From: JAKAGE01 sp035541415
GTDB lineage: Bacteria; Patescibacteriota; Minisyncoccia; UBA6257; 2-01-FULL-56-20
Reading direction: 5' to 3'
DNA: 17,271 nt
NCBI GenBank assembly: GCA_035541415.1
Contig: DATKNI010000032.1
Location: 1-17,271, forward strand
Shown one piece after another: positions 1 to 6,492 of the stretch (position 1 is its first letter; every line of letters begins with the position of its first letter). A program made the translations under genes and the position numbers. Under the pieces are notes generated by a model that did no database searches, was not told the origin of the DNA, and saw nothing but the letters and a program-made list of their open reading frames with translations.

Positions 1-1
1 C

Positions 2-121
2 GACCTCAAGGCGCAGGGATTCACCGAATTCAATACGCTCATGCGCGAAGCGATGAAAGTCATGAAGGGCCGCGCTGACGGCAAACTCGTTGGAGAAGTT
101 GTGAAAGCGAATGTCGGCTAA
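2..121 (+). CDS. GatB/YqeY domain protein, C-terminal end (partial)
   Basis: The window opens inside this gene; 39 codons and the TAA stop at 119-121 are present. The tail reads MKVMKGRADGKLVGEVVK, which resembles the end of YqeY/GatB-tail proteins, where a K-G-(K/R)-A-D-G-K-L-V segment closes the helical domain. That domain is also the tRNA-binding tail of the GatB amidotransferase subunit; the free-standing protein has no settled role. The stop overlaps the ybeY start by 11 bases, which suggests co-transcription and translational coupling. Family assignment rests on a short C-terminal match only, and the full length cannot be judged. Confidence 0.7.
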   Translation, partial: DLKAQGFTEFNTLMREAMKVMKGRADGKLVGEVVKANVG

Positions 122-482
122 GATCAACCGGCTTGCAGCGAAGTTCTTGAAGCGGCTCAAAATAAAAGGGAAGCCATCCCTCGATATTTATCTTTTGCCG
201 CACGCCGAGATCAAAGCGCTCAAGGCGCGTTTTTTTCGGAAACAAACCGAGCCGAATGTGCTCTCGTTTCCGGAGCCAAAATCATTCCCGCATCCCGATA
301 AAAAAGGGAAGCACTTCCTCGGCGAAATCTATCTGAACAAGGATATTTTGAAAAAGAGCCCCGAGCGGACCGCGCCCCTCCTTTTGCACGGCATTTTGCA
401 CCTCCTCGGTTACGACCATATTAAAGGAAAAGACGCAGCAAAGATGGAAAAATTGGAACGGAAAATCCTGGGGAGGTCATAG
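111..482 (+). CDS. ybeY: YbeY endoribonuclease / 16S rRNA maturation factor
   Basis: This is a 123-residue protein of the UPF0054/YbeY family, metal-dependent endoribonucleases involved in 16S rRNA 3' maturation and ribosome quality control in the cytoplasm. The zinc-binding signature H-G-x-L-H-L-x-G-Y-D-H is intact, with His93, His97 and His103. The family segment N-V-L-S-F-P lies at residues 49-54 and a L-G-E-I strand at 70-73. It is shorter at the N terminus than many homologues (about 150 residues). The ATG at 111 overlaps the upstream GatB/YqeY gene, as expected for an operon. The stop codon lies inside the left arm of a 21-bp inverted repeat (479-499), so the repeat abuts or supplies the end of the gene. 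Confidence 0.93.
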   Translation: MSAKINRLAAKFLKRLKIKGKPSLDIYLLPHAEIKALKARFFRKQTEPNVLSFPEPKSFPHPDKKGKHFLGEIYLNKDILKKSPERTAPLLLHGILHLLGYDHIKGKDAAKMEKLERKILGRS

Positions 483-602
483 GAGGGGACAGAAAATCGG
501 ACGAAGAGGGCTATCGGAGGCACGAAGGTGCCGAGATTTGAGGTGCGCGCCCAGCAGGGCGCGACACCGTACCTCTTCGGGCGATTTTCTGTCCCCTCCT
601 AT
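479..602. repeat. Structured intergenic element, family A, copy 1
   Basis: A perfect 21-bp inverted repeat (479-499 with 582-602) encloses two hairpins. The first has stem GGCAC/GTGCC around 519-532. The second is a 36-nt core at 540-575: outer stem GAGGT/ACCTC, inner stem CGCGCC/GGCGCG closed by a CAGCAG loop, and an unpaired GACACCGT strand. The arms extend further with two mismatches (CGAAGAGG near 502-509 with CCTCTTCG near 572-579). No U-tract follows, so it is not a standard terminator. A second copy with the same core but different outer arms lies at 12446-12577. What the element does is unknown. Confidence 0.8.
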
Positions 603-635
603 CACTATCCACAGTATTTTTTGCTCGATTTTCCA

Positions 636-644
636 TGCTAAAAT
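636..644 (+). promoter_or_regulatory. ftsA promoter, extended -10 (TGC TAAAAT)
   Basis: TGC followed by TAAAAT at 639-644 is an extended -10 box. The -35 region is only T-rich. The first base of the ftsA ATG (651) lies seven bases after the box, where transcription would be expected to start. The mRNA may therefore be leaderless, which fits the lack of a Shine-Dalgarno sequence. The call is by eye. Confidence 0.5.
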
Positions 645-650
645 GAGCAT

Positions 651-1898
651 ATGAAGCTCAAGGGATTCACCGGAGGATCCGATTTTGTCACAGGACTTGA
701 TATCGGGACATCCTCCATCAAAGTCGTGGTTGCCGAACGGCGCGGCCGCCGGCCGGTTCTCGTCCATGTCCACAAGGAACCCTGCTTCGGCATGAGGAAG
801 GGAGCGGTGATTGATTTGAGCGAAGCGTCGCAATCGGTGAATCGCGCGCTTTCCGAGGTGAAGAAGATTTCAAAAGCCGCGGCGCGCAATGTGTATATCA
901 GCATCGGAACGCCGCAGGTGAAGATGCAGGCATCGCGCGGCATTGTCGCCGTTTCGCGGGCCGACGCCGAGATCTATCAGGACGACATCGACCGCGCCGT
1001 GCGCGCATCGCAGGCGGTGAACCTTCCGCAGAACCGGACGATCATCCACACGCTCACCAAGGAGTTCGTCGTTGACGGCGTAGGGGACATCGTGGATCCC
1101 CTGGGCCTCTCCGGCAGCCGGCTCGAAGTGCAGAGTCTCATCATCGACGCCTTCTCGCCGCACATCAAGTTGCTCATGCGCGCCGTTGAGCTCGCCGGAG
1201 GCGAAATCGCCGGACTCGTGTTCGGCCCGCTCGTCGCGGCGCGCGCCGCTCTTTCAAAACGGCAGAAAGATCTGGGGACGGCCATCATTGATCTCGGTTT
1301 TGGGACCACGGGCCTTGCCGTGTATGAAGAGAACCGCCTCACCGGTACGGCAAAATTTCCGGTTGGCGCGGGCAATATTTCGAACGACCTCGCGGTCGGC
1401 TTGAAGATCGCCGTCGACGCCGCAGAAGAAGTGAAGCTCCACTACGGCTACGCGCTTTCAAAAGAGGTGAGCACCAAGGAAACCGTTGACCTCAAGAAAT
1501 TTTCCGAAGAGGCAAAGAGCACCGCGTCGCGGCGTTTCATCGCGGAGATCGTCGAATCGCGCCTCGAAGAAATTTTTGATCTTGCGAATGCCGAACTCAA
1601 GCTGCTCCAAAAATTCGGAGAGCTTCCCGGCGGCGTCGTGATTGTGGGCGGCGGAGCAAAGCTCCCGGGCCTCACGGATCTCGTGAAACAGGAGATGCGC
1701 CTTTCGGCCCAGATCGGTTCGACCGTTGCCGAAGCATGGGATGGCGGAGGAGGAGCGTTCAAAGAATATCTCGAAGACCCGGAATTCGTGACAGCGTTTG
1801 GCCTTGTTTTATGGGGCATCGGGGGTGAAAGCGGCGGCGATGTCCCCGAACCGGAGGGCGTCAGCTTGAAGAATTTCTTTAGATATTTTACGCCATAA
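651..1898 (+). CDS. ftsA: Cell division protein FtsA (actin-like membrane tether for FtsZ)
   Basis: This 415-residue protein has the actin/Hsp70-type ATPase signatures of FtsA: phosphate-1 GLDIGTSSIK (15-24), phosphate-2 AIIDLGFGTTGLAVY (211-225) and the adenosine motif VVIVGGGAKLPG (329-340). FtsA binds ATP, anchors FtsZ filaments to the inner membrane and recruits the later divisome. The last residues, KNFFRYFTP, have the aromatic/basic pattern of the membrane-targeting helix. The region between the phosphate motifs contains the 1C-type insertion that sets FtsA apart from MreB. Length is normal for the family. ftsZ follows after 65 bp with its own promoter. The ATG at 651 has no clear ribosome binding site, but a -10 box lies just upstream. 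Confidence 0.95.
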   Translation: MKLKGFTGGSDFVTGLDIGTSSIKVVVAERRGRRPVLVHVHKEPCFGMRKGAVIDLSEASQSVNRALSEVKKISKAAARNVYISIGTPQVKMQASRGIVAVSRADAEIYQDDIDRAVRASQAVNLPQNRTIIHTLTKEFVVDGVGDIVDPLGLSGSRLEVQSLIIDAFSPHIKLLMRAVELAGGEIAGLVFGPLVAARAALSKRQKDLGTAIIDLGFGTTGLAVYEENRLTGTAKFPVGAGNISNDLAVGLKIAVDAAEEVKLHYGYALSKEVSTKETVDLKKFSEEAKSTASRRFIAEIVESRLEEIFDLANAELKLLQKFGELPGGVVIVGGGAKLPGLTDLVKQEMRLSAQIGSTVAEAWDGGGGAFKEYLEDPEFVTAFGLVLWGIGGESGGDVPEPEGVSLKNFFRYFTP

Positions 1899-1908
1899 CG
1901 TCTAGTCC

Positions 1909-1936
1909 TTGCCTGGGCTTTGGCGTATGTTAAAAT
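1909..1936 (+). promoter_or_regulatory. ftsZ promoter (TTGCCT-N16-TGT-TAAAAT)
   Basis: A -35-like TTGCCT (1909-1914) lies 16 bases before TAAAAT (1931-1936), which is preceded by TGT as an extended -10. Predicted initiation near 1943 would leave a leader of about 20 nt carrying a weak TAAGG before the ATG at 1964. The promoter sits in the ftsA-ftsZ gap, so ftsZ can be expressed apart from ftsA. Confidence 0.6.
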
Positions 1937-1963
1937 AGCATTACATCTAAGGCACCAAAAAGC

Positions 1964-3262
1964 ATGCCGAACGCAAAACGAGAAAAATTTCAGCCACTCT
2001 CCGCTAATGTCAAAGTTATCGGAATCGGCGGCGGGGGAGGAAATGCGGTTGCCCGCATGGCGAAGAATTTTTTCCGCGGCGTCGACTTTATTGCCATCAA
2101 CACCGACCATCAGGATCTCGATCACTGTGAGGTGAGGCACAAGCTTTATATCGGCAAGGGACTCACAAAGGGCTTGGGCACCGGCATGAATCCGGATCTC
2201 GGTCGCCAGGCGGCGGAAGAGAACCGCTCCGAAATTTCTGAAACCGTAAAAGGCGCGGATCTTGTGTTTCTCGCGGCCGGCCTTGGCGGCGGAACGGGAA
2301 CGGGCGCGACGCCCGTCGTCGCAGAAGCGGCGAAGCAGGCCGGCGCGCTCACGATCGCCGTCGTCACGAAACCATTCAGCTTTGAAGGCAGCCAGCGGGA
2401 GCGCGTTGCGACGGAAGGCCTCGTAAAGCTGCGCGATAAAGTTGACGCGCTTATCGTTGTTCCGAATGACCGCATTTTCACCGTGATCAGCAAGGATACG
2501 CCAATCGTAAAAGCTTTCGAATCGATCGACGATATTTTACGGAACGCGTTGAAGGGCCTCGTTGAGATTATCGCGATGCCCGGCATCATCAATGTCGACT
2601 TCGCGGACGTGAAGAACATCATGCAGGACGCAGGCATTGCCATTGTGGGCGTCGGCCTCGCAACCGGAGCCGACCGCGCCGTGAAGGCCGTGCAGTCCGC
2701 GCTCCATTCGCCGCTCCTCGAAACGAGCCCCGAAGGCGCAAAGGCGGTCCTTCTCGGGATCACCGGCGGCCGCGACCTCAAGATGAATGAGGTAAACGAT
2801 GCCGCAAAGATCGTGGCGCAAACGGCGGACCCCGGAGCGCGCATTATCTTCGGGGCCTACTACGACCGGAACCTCAAACCGGGACAACTCAAGATCACCG
2901 TGGTAGCCGCAGGTTTCAATAATCCGCAAGGAACAGCCCTTTTCGGCTCAAGCGGCCTCTATAATGACCGCCAGGCGATCTTCGGAGGCAAGTCTCCCAT
3001 GGAAGGCAGGAAGCCCTCAACGCCTGCCCGCGAATCGATGGCATACGGAAAGGAAACCTACGCCAAAGATACGGTCCACGCCCGCGGCGACCGGGGCGAC
3101 GAATCGGCGGACGAAATCATAGCGACCCGCGTTCCGCAGGCGCCGCTTGACCGGAAGCTTCCCCCTGCGGCGGCCGGCAATAACGGTTCGGTCGCGAATA
3201 ATAAAGAGAAAGAAAACGACGCATGGGATATTCCCGCATTCCTCCGCAGAAGGAAACGATAG
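1964..3262 (+). CDS. ftsZ: Cell division protein FtsZ (tubulin-like GTPase)
   Basis: This 432-residue FtsZ polymerises with GTP into the Z-ring. Visible motifs are the N-terminal GIGGGGGNAV loop (20-29), the tubulin signature GGGTGTG (108-114), and the T7 synergy loop NVDFAD (210-215) with both catalytic aspartates. The globular core ends around residue 320. A low-complexity linker of about 95 residues follows, and then the conserved terminal peptide WDIPAFLRRRKR, which binds FtsA and other Z-ring partners. The peptide matches a genome that also encodes FtsA next door. The gene has its own promoter and ends in a terminator whose stem starts on the stop codon. The ATG at 1964 is preceded only by a weak TAAGG. 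Confidence 0.97.
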   Translation: MPNAKREKFQPLSANVKVIGIGGGGGNAVARMAKNFFRGVDFIAINTDHQDLDHCEVRHKLYIGKGLTKGLGTGMNPDLGRQAAEENRSEISETVKGADLVFLAAGLGGGTGTGATPVVAEAAKQAGALTIAVVTKPFSFEGSQRERVATEGLVKLRDKVDALIVVPNDRIFTVISKDTPIVKAFESIDDILRNALKGLVEIIAMPGIINVDFADVKNIMQDAGIAIVGVGLATGADRAVKAVQSALHSPLLETSPEGAKAVLLGITGGRDLKMNEVNDAAKIVAQTADPGARIIFGAYYDRNLKPGQLKITVVAAGFNNPQGTALFGSSGLYNDRQAIFGGKSPMEGRKPSTPARESMAYGKETYAKDTVHARGDRGDESADEIIATRVPQAPLDRKLPPAAAGNNGSVANNKEKENDAWDIPAFLRRRKR

Positions 3263-3301
3263 CCGCGATAGAGCGCTCGCTCGCGGCCGGCGTATTTTTT
3301 T
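3262..3301 (+). terminator. Rho-independent terminator after ftsZ
   Basis: GCCGCGA (3262-3268) pairs with TCGCGGC (3281-3287), and a run of seven T follows at 3295-3301. The left arm starts on the last base of the ftsZ stop codon. It separates ftsZ from the convergent rmuC gene. Confidence 0.75.
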
Positions 3302-3310
3302 AGAATCTTT

Positions 3311-4348
3311 TTAGAGCAATTTTACGTCGTCGTCTTTTACGGCGCCGATTTTCAAAATATCCTTGTCGATTTTTGCGAACTCCTTTGAGGCGGTGTTGTA
3401 GGCGTTTTGCGTGGTCGAAAGGTGTGTCCCGATTTTCTCGAGATATTCTTCATACCGCTCAAGATGGCGCTGGAGTTCCATGACGTTCTTTCTGATCTGT
3501 TCCGCCGAACGGTTGATCTCGATCTGCCGGATGCCCTGGAGCGCCATCTGGAGATAAGCGTAGAAGGTGGTGGGTGAGACGGGGTAGACGCGCTTCTCGC
3601 CGGCATAGGCGATGAGGTCGCGTTCCGCCGCGCCGCCGATTTTGTTCACGAGGAGATCGTAATAGAGGGCCTCCGAAGGGATGAACATGAATGCGAAGTC
3701 CACCGTATTCTCGGATGGCTTAATGTATTTGGATGTCTCGTCGATCCGCGTTTTGAGGTCCATGCGCAGCGCGTCTTCGATGCGCTTGCGTTCATCATCG
3801 GAGAGCGTGCCGGATGCGAGGCGGTTATAATTTTCCAAACTGAATTTTGAGTCGATTGGGATGACCTGTTCCTGATAGAAGATCACGGCGTCAACTTTCG
3901 TGCCGTCGGCGAATGGATACTGGAGCTGGAACGCGCCGGGCGGCAAAACATTCTTGAGGACCGTTTCAAGGAAATATTCGCCAAGTACGCCGCGCTGTTT
4001 GGTGTTCTTTAAAATATCATTCAAATTTTTGAGCTGGTCATTGAGCGCGCTCACTTGTTTTTGCCCCTCGATCACCTTGGTGAGCTCTGACGTAACCTCT
4101 TTGACGATCTTCGTGCTTTCGCCGGCCTGGGCGATGACCGTTTTCGTGGAATCGCTGAGGCGCGCATCGAGCGTCTGCGAGAGGCGATGCATCTGGTCGT
4201 TTAATTGCTTTTGTTGGTCCTGGATTTGGTTCTGAAGCAAGACGAGCGATCCTTCGTCGTGCTTCTTCTGAGATCTATAGACGCGTAAAGCAATCGCTAT
4301 TAATAAAATAATAACGATGCTGAGCAGGAAATTAAGGTATGTATCCAT
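3311..4348 (-). CDS. rmuC: RmuC-family DNA recombination protein
   Basis: The protein is 345 residues from the chosen ATG. It has an N-terminal membrane segment (about residues 6-23, NFLLSIVIILLIAIALRVY), a long coiled coil to about residue 115, and then the RmuC domain with GVLGEYFLETVL, a PIDSKFSLENYNRL segment, a FMFIPSEALYYD motif and a VYPVSPTTFYAYLQ motif. RmuC proteins are predicted membrane-anchored nucleases of the PD-(D/E)xK fold that limit inversions at short repeats. The frame runs open upstream to 4468, but that part crosses a terminator hairpin and reads unlike coding sequence. The ATG at 4348 has AGGG just upstream and begins right before the TM segment. It converges on ftsZ. 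Confidence 0.9.
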   Translation of the reverse strand: MDTYLNFLLSIVIILLIAIALRVYRSQKKHDEGSLVLLQNQIQDQQKQLNDQMHRLSQTLDARLSDSTKTVIAQAGESTKIVKEVTSELTKVIEGQKQVSALNDQLKNLNDILKNTKQRGVLGEYFLETVLKNVLPPGAFQLQYPFADGTKVDAVIFYQEQVIPIDSKFSLENYNRLASGTLSDDERKRIEDALRMDLKTRIDETSKYIKPSENTVDFAFMFIPSEALYYDLLVNKIGGAAERDLIAYAGEKRVYPVSPTTFYAYLQMALQGIRQIEINRSAEQIRKNVMELQRHLERYEEYLEKIGTHLSTTQNAYNTASKEFAKIDKDILKIGAVKDDDVKLL

Positions 4349-4428
4349 ACGCCCTAATTTTAACGATTTCCCAATAATTATCCACACCCACCACATTTGA
4401 CCCGATCTTGAGGAGGGATATGGAAAAC

Positions 4429-4452
4429 AAAAGACCCGTTTCCGGGTCTTTT
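4429..4452 (-). terminator. Terminator hairpin upstream of rmuC
   Basis: A 10-bp stem, AAAAGACCCG (4429-4438) with CGGGTCTTTT (4443-4452), closes on a 4-nt loop. It lies between the RRM gene, which already has its own terminator, and rmuC. No convergent gene needs it. With the promoter at 4499-4527 it would define a - strand transcript of about 65-70 nt or an attenuator in the rmuC leader. The stem is symmetric and could also act on the + strand. Confidence 0.65.
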
Positions 4453-4498
4453 GCAAGTTCAAGCGCATGCTAGAACTCAGTTCGCTAGCTGTATATAA

Positions 4499-4527
4499 AT
4501 GTTATTCCTTGAAAAATAATCCGTCAA
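4499..4527 (-). promoter_or_regulatory. Promoter TTGACG-N17-TAACAT on the - strand
   Basis: Read on the - strand, TTGACG (4522-4527) lies 17 bases before TAACAT (4499-4504), giving initiation near 4492. The transcript starts with a small hairpin (GCTA..GAAC with GTTCTAGC) and meets the terminator at 4429-4452 before reaching rmuC. It could drive rmuC through an attenuator or make a small RNA. Confidence 0.5.
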
Positions 4528-4552
4528 TCGCGGTGGAGGTGCGGGGCAAAAC

Positions 4553-4582
4553 AAAAAGCCCCTCACGAGTGAGGGGCTTTTT
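4553..4582 (-). terminator. Rho-independent terminator of the RRM gene
   Basis: A perfect 13-bp stem, AAAAAGCCCCTCA (4553-4565) with TGAGGGGCTTTTT (4570-4582), closes on a CGAG loop. On the - strand it lies 15 bases past the RRM stop codon and ends in five T. Confidence 0.88.
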
Positions 4583-4597
4583 GGGGTTAAAGCCGAC

Positions 4598-4903
4598 TTA
4601 TTGCCAGCTGCGTCCGCCTCCGCCGAAACCACGGTCACCGCGAGGTGCACGGGGTTCGAGGGGCTTGGCTTCGTTGACGGTAAGCTTGCGACCACCGAAA
4701 TCCTTGCCATTCCACATTTCAATTGCGGCCTGGGCATCGGAATCGGAACCCATTTCGACGAAACCGAATCCGCGCGAGCGGCCGGTCATTTTGTCCATGA
4801 TGATGGAAGCCGAGACAACCTGTCCCGCCTTGCCAAATGCATCCTGGAGTTCGTCTTGGGTCGTCGAGTACGGCAAACCTCCAACGTATAATTTTGTAGC
4901 CAT
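4598..4903 (-). CDS. RRM-domain RNA-binding protein, glycine-rich tail
   Basis: This 101-residue protein is one RNA recognition motif plus a short Gly/Arg-rich tail. RNP2 is KLYVGGLPY (4-12) and RNP1 is SRGFGFVE (43-50), both with the aromatic residues that stack on RNA bases. The tail (RAPRGDRGFGGGGRSW) resembles cyanobacterial Rbp and plant glycine-rich proteins. Bacterial members are single-stranded RNA binders often linked to cold response or mRNA fate; the target here is unknown. The gene is monocistronic, with a consensus promoter, a leader of about 107 nt without a Shine-Dalgarno sequence before ATG, and a strong terminator. Stability, translation or autoregulation through the leader is plausible but not shown. 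Confidence 0.93.
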   Translation of the reverse strand: MATKLYVGGLPYSTTQDELQDAFGKAGQVVSASIIMDKMTGRSRGFGFVEMGSDSDAQAAIEMWNGKDFGGRKLTVNEAKPLEPRAPRGDRGFGGGGRSWQ

Positions 4904-5010
4904 TTGATAACTAACTAAGCTAATGTAAGTCGACCAATTTTAATTTATCTCGCTCTGCTTTCAGAACCAACTTTCGCTGGCAACTGCAAAACGGTGAGAA
5001 CCCTTACATA
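4904..5010 (-). promoter_or_regulatory. Long 5' leader of the RRM gene
   Basis: About 107 nt separate the predicted start site (near 5010) from the ATG at 4903. No ORF or Shine-Dalgarno sequence was seen in it. Complementary pieces can be found by eye (CCAGCGAAAGTTGG forms a short hairpin), but no known riboswitch class is recognised. Leaders of this length are common on cold-shock and RNA-binding protein genes. Confidence 0.45.
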
Positions 5011-5016
5011 AGAAGT

Positions 5017-5045
5017 ATTATAACCAAACCTTATAAAAAAAGCAA
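5017..5045 (-). promoter_or_regulatory. RRM gene promoter (TTGCTT-N17-TATAAT)
   Basis: On the - strand TTGCTT (5040-5045) and a perfect TATAAT (5017-5022) are 17 bases apart, with a T-rich spacer. This is among the best sigma70-type promoters in the window and suggests high expression. Confidence 0.72.
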
Positions 5046-5063
5046 GAGCCCTACAAGGCAAGT

Positions 5064-5095
5064 AAAAGGCCGCATTCCGGGGGAGGAGTGCGGCC
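5064..5095 (-). terminator. Rho-independent terminator of the 5112-5537 gene
   Basis: GGCCGCA (5068-5074) pairs with TGCGGCC (5089-5095). On the - strand a TTTT run follows. It lies 16 bases past the stop codon of the small membrane protein gene. Confidence 0.65.
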
Positions 5096-5111
5096 GATAG
5101 GGGAGGGCAGT

Positions 5112-5537
5112 CTATTTCTTCGTGAGGTATTCCAGCGCGTCCGGATATGCTTTTGAAAGCATGCGGAACTCCTGGTCAATGGTTCGGATAGCTTTCCACC
5201 GGCGGATCCGGGCTTCGATCTTAGGCTGCAGCCAGCTCCCGAGCGTATAGCTGAGGAGTGTGATTGTGATGGAACCCGTGCAGAGAAAAATGAATGTAAC
5301 GAGTCCCCGCCAATCGTCGAGCTGGTATTCAATCTCGGAAAGATTGGCCGCAAGAAGGCCAATGGCGGCGCCTACCGGCCAAGCCCAGGTCGGGGACGAG
5401 GTTTTCTTCGAGAGCAAACCGAGCGTGAGCCCAAACACCAGACAGGCGCTGATTTTTACCATGGGTGGCGTGAAGAGCAACATTGCGGAAATTACGAGAA
5501 AGCCGAAGAGCCAGCCGCTTGAGCGTTTCCACATCAT
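5112..5537 (-). CDS. Small membrane protein, unknown function
   Basis: This 141-residue protein is not a family I recognise. Hydrophobic stretches at about 9-27 and 29-43, a weaker one at 51-65 and a strong one at 79-101 suggest three or four membrane segments. The C-terminal 35 residues are soluble, charged and probably helical (IEARIRRWKAIRTIDQEF). The start is well supported: AGGAGG (5544-5549 on the + strand, read in reverse) lies six bases before the first of two ATG codons. It has its own promoter and terminator, so it is a single-gene unit. It is divergent from mutY; nothing ties it to DNA repair. Confidence 0.75.
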   Translation of the reverse strand: MMWKRSSGWLFGFLVISAMLLFTPPMVKISACLVFGLTLGLLSKKTSSPTWAWPVGAAIGLLAANLSEIEYQLDDWRGLVTFIFLCTGSITITLLSYTLGSWLQPKIEARIRRWKAIRTIDQEFRMLSKAYPDALEYLTKK

Positions 5538-5566
5538 AGGGATCCTCCTGGACGAAACTGGAATAT

Positions 5567-5595
5567 ATTATAGCACATAATTTTGATATGCGCAA
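5567..5595 (-). promoter_or_regulatory. Promoter TTGCGC-N17-TATAAT for the 5112-5537 gene
   Basis: On the - strand TTGCGC (5590-5595) and TATAAT (5567-5572) are 17 bases apart, and TGC precedes the -10 box. Initiation near 5560 leaves a short leader with a strong AGGAGG. Confidence 0.72.
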
Positions 5596-5632
5596 TTTTA
5601 TCCCGTTTTCATTTCCTGGTACCGTATAGGGG

Positions 5633-6481
5633 ATGACTTCACGGAAATTTAATGAAATGGTAATGGCGTTTTATCGGGCTCACGGCCGGCACGACATGCC
5701 ATGGCGCAACACCCGCGACCCGTATCGGATCCTCGTTTCGGAAATCATGCTGCAGCAAACCCAGGTGAACCGCGTCGGACCGTTTTATGAAAATTTTATA
5801 AAACAGTTTCCGGATTTTGCGGCGCTTGCCGGGGCAAGGACCGGGGACGTGTTGCGGGCATGGAAAGGATTGGGGTATAACCGCCGCGCACTCGCGCTTC
5901 AGCAACTGTCAAAGGTTGTTTTAGAAAAATTTAATGGAAAATTGCCGCGCGAACGGGAAGCGCTCGAATCCTTGCCGGGTATTGGAAAAGGAACATCGGG
6001 ATCGCTCATGGCATTCGCGTTCAATCGGCCGGAAATTTTTATCGAAACGAACATCCGGCGCGTTTTTATCCATCATTTCTTCCCAAAAAAGAAAATCGTA
6101 ACTGACGCGGAGATTGAACGTTGTCTTATACGGACAATCGATAGGAAGAATCCGCGCAAGTGGTATTGGGCACTCATGGATTACGGGACGGAGCTCGGCC
6201 GGGCACGGCGATCGGCCACAAACCCAAACCGCCGCAGCGCCCACTACGCAAAGCAAGCAAAATTTTCCGGTTCCGACCGGGAATTGCGCGGCAAAATTCT
6301 TGGCGCATCGCTCGGGAGGAAAGAAATCATTCCCGCTGGAGTTGCTTTACGGTTCAATGAACCCGTGGCGAGGGTGGAGCGGATTATGGCATTGCTCACA
6401 AAAGAAGGTTTCCTCAAAAGAAAAATGGCGAAAGGCGGCAAAAATGCAACAAAAGGCCCTATTTATTGTATTAAAGATTGA
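5633..6481 (+). CDS. mutY: MutY-like A/G-specific adenine glycosylase, no Fe-S cluster
   Basis: This 282-residue protein has the helix-hairpin-helix glycosylase fold of the Nth/MutY family, which removes adenine mispaired with 8-oxoguanine. Glu37 in SEIMLQQTQ aligns with the catalytic Glu of MutY. The HhH loop LPGIGKG lies at 114-120. Two departures stand out. The position of the catalytic Asp138 is Glu (F-I-E-T-N-I). The four-cysteine [4Fe-4S] loop is absent: after MDYGTELG the chain runs into NPNRRSAHYAKQ, with no cysteine there. The C-terminal 8-oxoG-recognition (NUDIX-like) domain is replaced by about 70 residues, including a winged-helix-like stretch (RIMALLTKEGFLKR). I recall short homologues that share the E-T-N and NPSRRS-like features, so this looks like a subfamily rather than damage. 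The start at 5633 is tentative. Confidence 0.85.
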   Translation: MTSRKFNEMVMAFYRAHGRHDMPWRNTRDPYRILVSEIMLQQTQVNRVGPFYENFIKQFPDFAALAGARTGDVLRAWKGLGYNRRALALQQLSKVVLEKFNGKLPREREALESLPGIGKGTSGSLMAFAFNRPEIFIETNIRRVFIHHFFPKKKIVTDAEIERCLIRTIDRKNPRKWYWALMDYGTELGRARRSATNPNRRSAHYAKQAKFSGSDRELRGKILGASLGRKEIIPAGVALRFNEPVARVERIMALLTKEGFLKRKMAKGGKNATKGPIYCIKD

Positions 6482-6492
6482 GACCTGAATTC

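Noticed and set aside
540..575. Element A read as a Rho-independent terminator of ybeY
   Set aside because: It has no U-tract after the stem, and the long interrupted structure does not fit a simple terminator.
2146..2844. A 232-residue open frame antisense to ftsZ
   Set aside because: It is a shadow of the GC-rich ftsZ codons; it has no start signals and resembles no family.
4349..4468. A 40-residue N-terminal extension of RmuC
   Set aside because: It would cross a 10-bp terminator stem, lacks coding character, and places the membrane segment far from the N terminus.
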